The notes under the pieces were generated by a model. It did not search any database and had not been told where the DNA came from. It saw only the letters and a list, made by a program, of their open reading frames with translations. This document shows, one piece after another, positions 5,144 through 6,061 of a stretch of 6,061 nucleotides of DNA. A program made the translations under genes and the position numbers. Source of the DNA: Bacteroidia bacterium (GTDB lineage: Bacteria > Bacteroidota > Bacteroidia > Cytophagales > Cyclobacteriaceae); NCBI GenBank assembly GCA_025356795.1, contig JANXRR010000027.1:1-6061 (forward strand), in the 5' to 3' direction. How positions within the stretch are numbered: the first letter of the stretch is position 1; each line of letters starts with the position of its first letter.

Positions 5144-5941
5144 ATGAAAAAACTTCTTTACTTTCTTTTTCTTTCTGTGCACTTGAACTCCTTTGGGCAA
5201 CAATGGATTACCTCAGGAACTAATATATTAAATAGCAACACAGGCTATGTTGGTATAGGCATTACTACTCCCTCCGCCAAATTACACCTTCTAGATGCTG
5301 GATCATCTTCAAACGCCACAGCGGTAACAAATGGCAATTTGATAATCCAAGCAAATACAGGTGGTCGAAACACAACTTTAGGAGCTCAATTGGAATTTGT
5401 TATTCCCGCAAACTCAGACGGCAGCAATCTTTGGGGGCAAGGCAGAATAATCACCGTAGCGGGAAATAGCAGTAGTGGAACTGCCACAGGCAAAATGATC
5501 TTTGGGACAAGACGATGGTTTGACAAAGGTGTAGGAACTGGTCTAGCCTGGAATTATGGAGATGATATTGTAATAAATGGAGATGGTAACGTGGGCATCG
5601 GCACCACCTCGCCAAATCAAAAACTTACTGTGAACGGAACAGTTTATGCCCAAGAAGTAAAAGTAGATCTTAGTGTGCCCGGTCCTGATTATGTCTTCGA
5701 GCCTACCTACAAACTCTCACCACTAGACTCCATCAAAACCTACATAGACAAAAACAAACACCTTCCCGAAGTGCCCTCTGCCAAAGAGATGGAGAAGAAT
5801 GGAATTCAACTCGGTGAGATGAATATGCTGCTGCTTAAGAAAATTGAGGAGCTTACTCTGTATGTGATTGATTTAAATAAGACAATCCAAAAACAGAATG
5901 AAAGGCTACAAAACCTTGAAGACTTAAAAAAAAATAAATGA
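5144..5941 (+). CDS. Secreted tail-fiber-like protein with VGIG repeats and C-terminal coiled coil
   Basis: The protein has 265 residues. A Sec signal peptide covers about residues 1-18 (MKKLLYFLFLSVHLNSFG, likely cleaved before QQW). Two VGIG(T)xxP motifs follow: VGIGITTPSAKLHLL (36-49) and VGIGTTSPNQKLTVNG (150-165), of the type seen in phage tail-fiber and Bacteroidota surface proteins. Between them lies a Gly/Asn/Thr-rich beta-like region. The C-terminal module runs from FEPTYKLSPLDSIKTYIDKN (185-204) through KHLPEVPSAKEMEKNG and GEMNMLLLKKIEELTLYVID into a Lys/Glu/Gln coiled coil (about 220-265), which probably trimerises. The family is common in Bacteroidota; its partner or substrate is unknown. 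It lies between a paralog remnant (gap one base) and another paralog (ATGA overlap). Confidence 0.82.
   Translation: MKKLLYFLFLSVHLNSFGQQWITSGTNILNSNTGYVGIGITTPSAKLHLLDAGSSSNATAVTNGNLIIQANTGGRNTTLGAQLEFVIPANSDGSNLWGQGRIITVAGNSSSGTATGKMIFGTRRWFDKGVGTGLAWNYGDDIVINGDGNVGIGTTSPNQKLTVNGTVYAQEVKVDLSVPGPDYVFEPTYKLSPLDSIKTYIDKNKHLPEVPSAKEMEKNGIQLGEMNMLLLKKIEELTLYVIDLNKTIQKQNERLQNLEDLKKNK
5741..5870 (+). repeat. Copy of the C-terminal module repeat shared with 4951-5080
   Basis: This is the in-gene copy of the 130-bp direct repeat whose other copy is the pseudogene fragment at 4951-5080, 790 bases upstream. It encodes the YIDKNKHLPEVPSAKEM...LYVI module. Identity is roughly 80% with no gaps, so homologous recombination between copies is conceivable. 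Confidence 0.75.
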
Positions 5942-6061
5942 AGGCTCGCATTTTCACCCTTTTCACCCTTATTAGCTTTGCTTCTTATGCCCAGCAGTGG
6001 CAAGGAACCAATCCAATCTATTTTAATGCCGGGAATGTAGGCATAGGTACATCCACTCCAG
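5938..6061 (+). CDS. Secreted tail-fiber-like protein, N-terminal part (runs off the window)
   Basis: The ATG at 5938 overlaps the TGA of the preceding gene (ATGA), so the two are translationally coupled. The frame stays open to the edge. A signal peptide MKARIFTLFTLISFASYAQ is followed by QWQGTNPIYFNAGNVGIGTS and TP. This is the same start as the preceding protein: signal peptide, Q-Q-W, then a VGIGT repeat. It is therefore the next member of the tandem family. A TAA immediately precedes the ATG in this frame, which supports this start. Confidence 0.85.
   Translation, partial: MKARIFTLFTLISFASYAQQWQGTNPIYFNAGNVGIGTSTP

Noticed and set aside
5926..5940. A9 tract before the stop at 5939 as a possible slippage site joining the two tail-fiber-like genes.
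   Set aside because: The frame of the next gene has a TAA at 5935-5937 directly before its ATG, so slippage would not fuse them.

Overview
The window looks like a chromosomal segment from a member of the Bacteroidota, probably Cytophagia-like. The reasons are promoter-like motifs of the Bacteroidota type (TAnnTTTG with an upstream TTG), A-rich leaders without Shine-Dalgarno sequences, a CtaB C-terminus of the Bacteroidota kind, and secreted proteins with VGIGT-type repeats and a C-terminal tail common in that phylum. The genus cannot be named from the sequence alone.

Layout. (1) Positions 1-131 hold the 3' end of a ctaB (heme O synthase) gene. (2) Positions 194-1855 form a small regulon: a TetR-family repressor, then a two-gene operon of an AhpD/carboxymuconolactone-decarboxylase-like protein and a DUF1348 (NTF2-like) protein. 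Two near-identical 22-bp palindromes (8-6-8 architecture) precede the repressor and the operon, so the repressor probably controls both. (3) A group III truncated hemoglobin lies convergent to them (1884-2246). (4) Positions 2247-2640 are non-coding and contain a long imperfect inverted repeat. (5) Positions 2641-3376 form a RAYT (Y1/HUH transposase) element bounded by inverted composite ends, each made of two small hairpins. (6) Directly after it lies a second, diverged copy of the ctaB 3' end (3384-3512), cut off at the RAYT boundary. (7) Positions 3513-3855 have no convincing gene. (8) A terminator and a G+C-richer minus-strand gene follow, encoding an internally duplicated protein of unknown function. 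(9) From 4894 a promoter leads into a tandem family of secreted tail-fiber-like proteins: a remnant lacking its 5' part, one complete gene and the start of a third.

The most striking point is that the regulon, hemoglobin gene and RAYT element lie between two ctaB 3' ends that differ at about 18% of bases but at only two amino acids. This suggests that the whole 3.2-kb block arrived or was rearranged by recombination at ctaB, leaving a displaced tail of the old or new copy. The cassette contents (TetR, thiol peroxidase-like protein, NTF2-like protein, truncated globin) point to a reactive-electrophile, oxidant or NO stress function, but this is inference.
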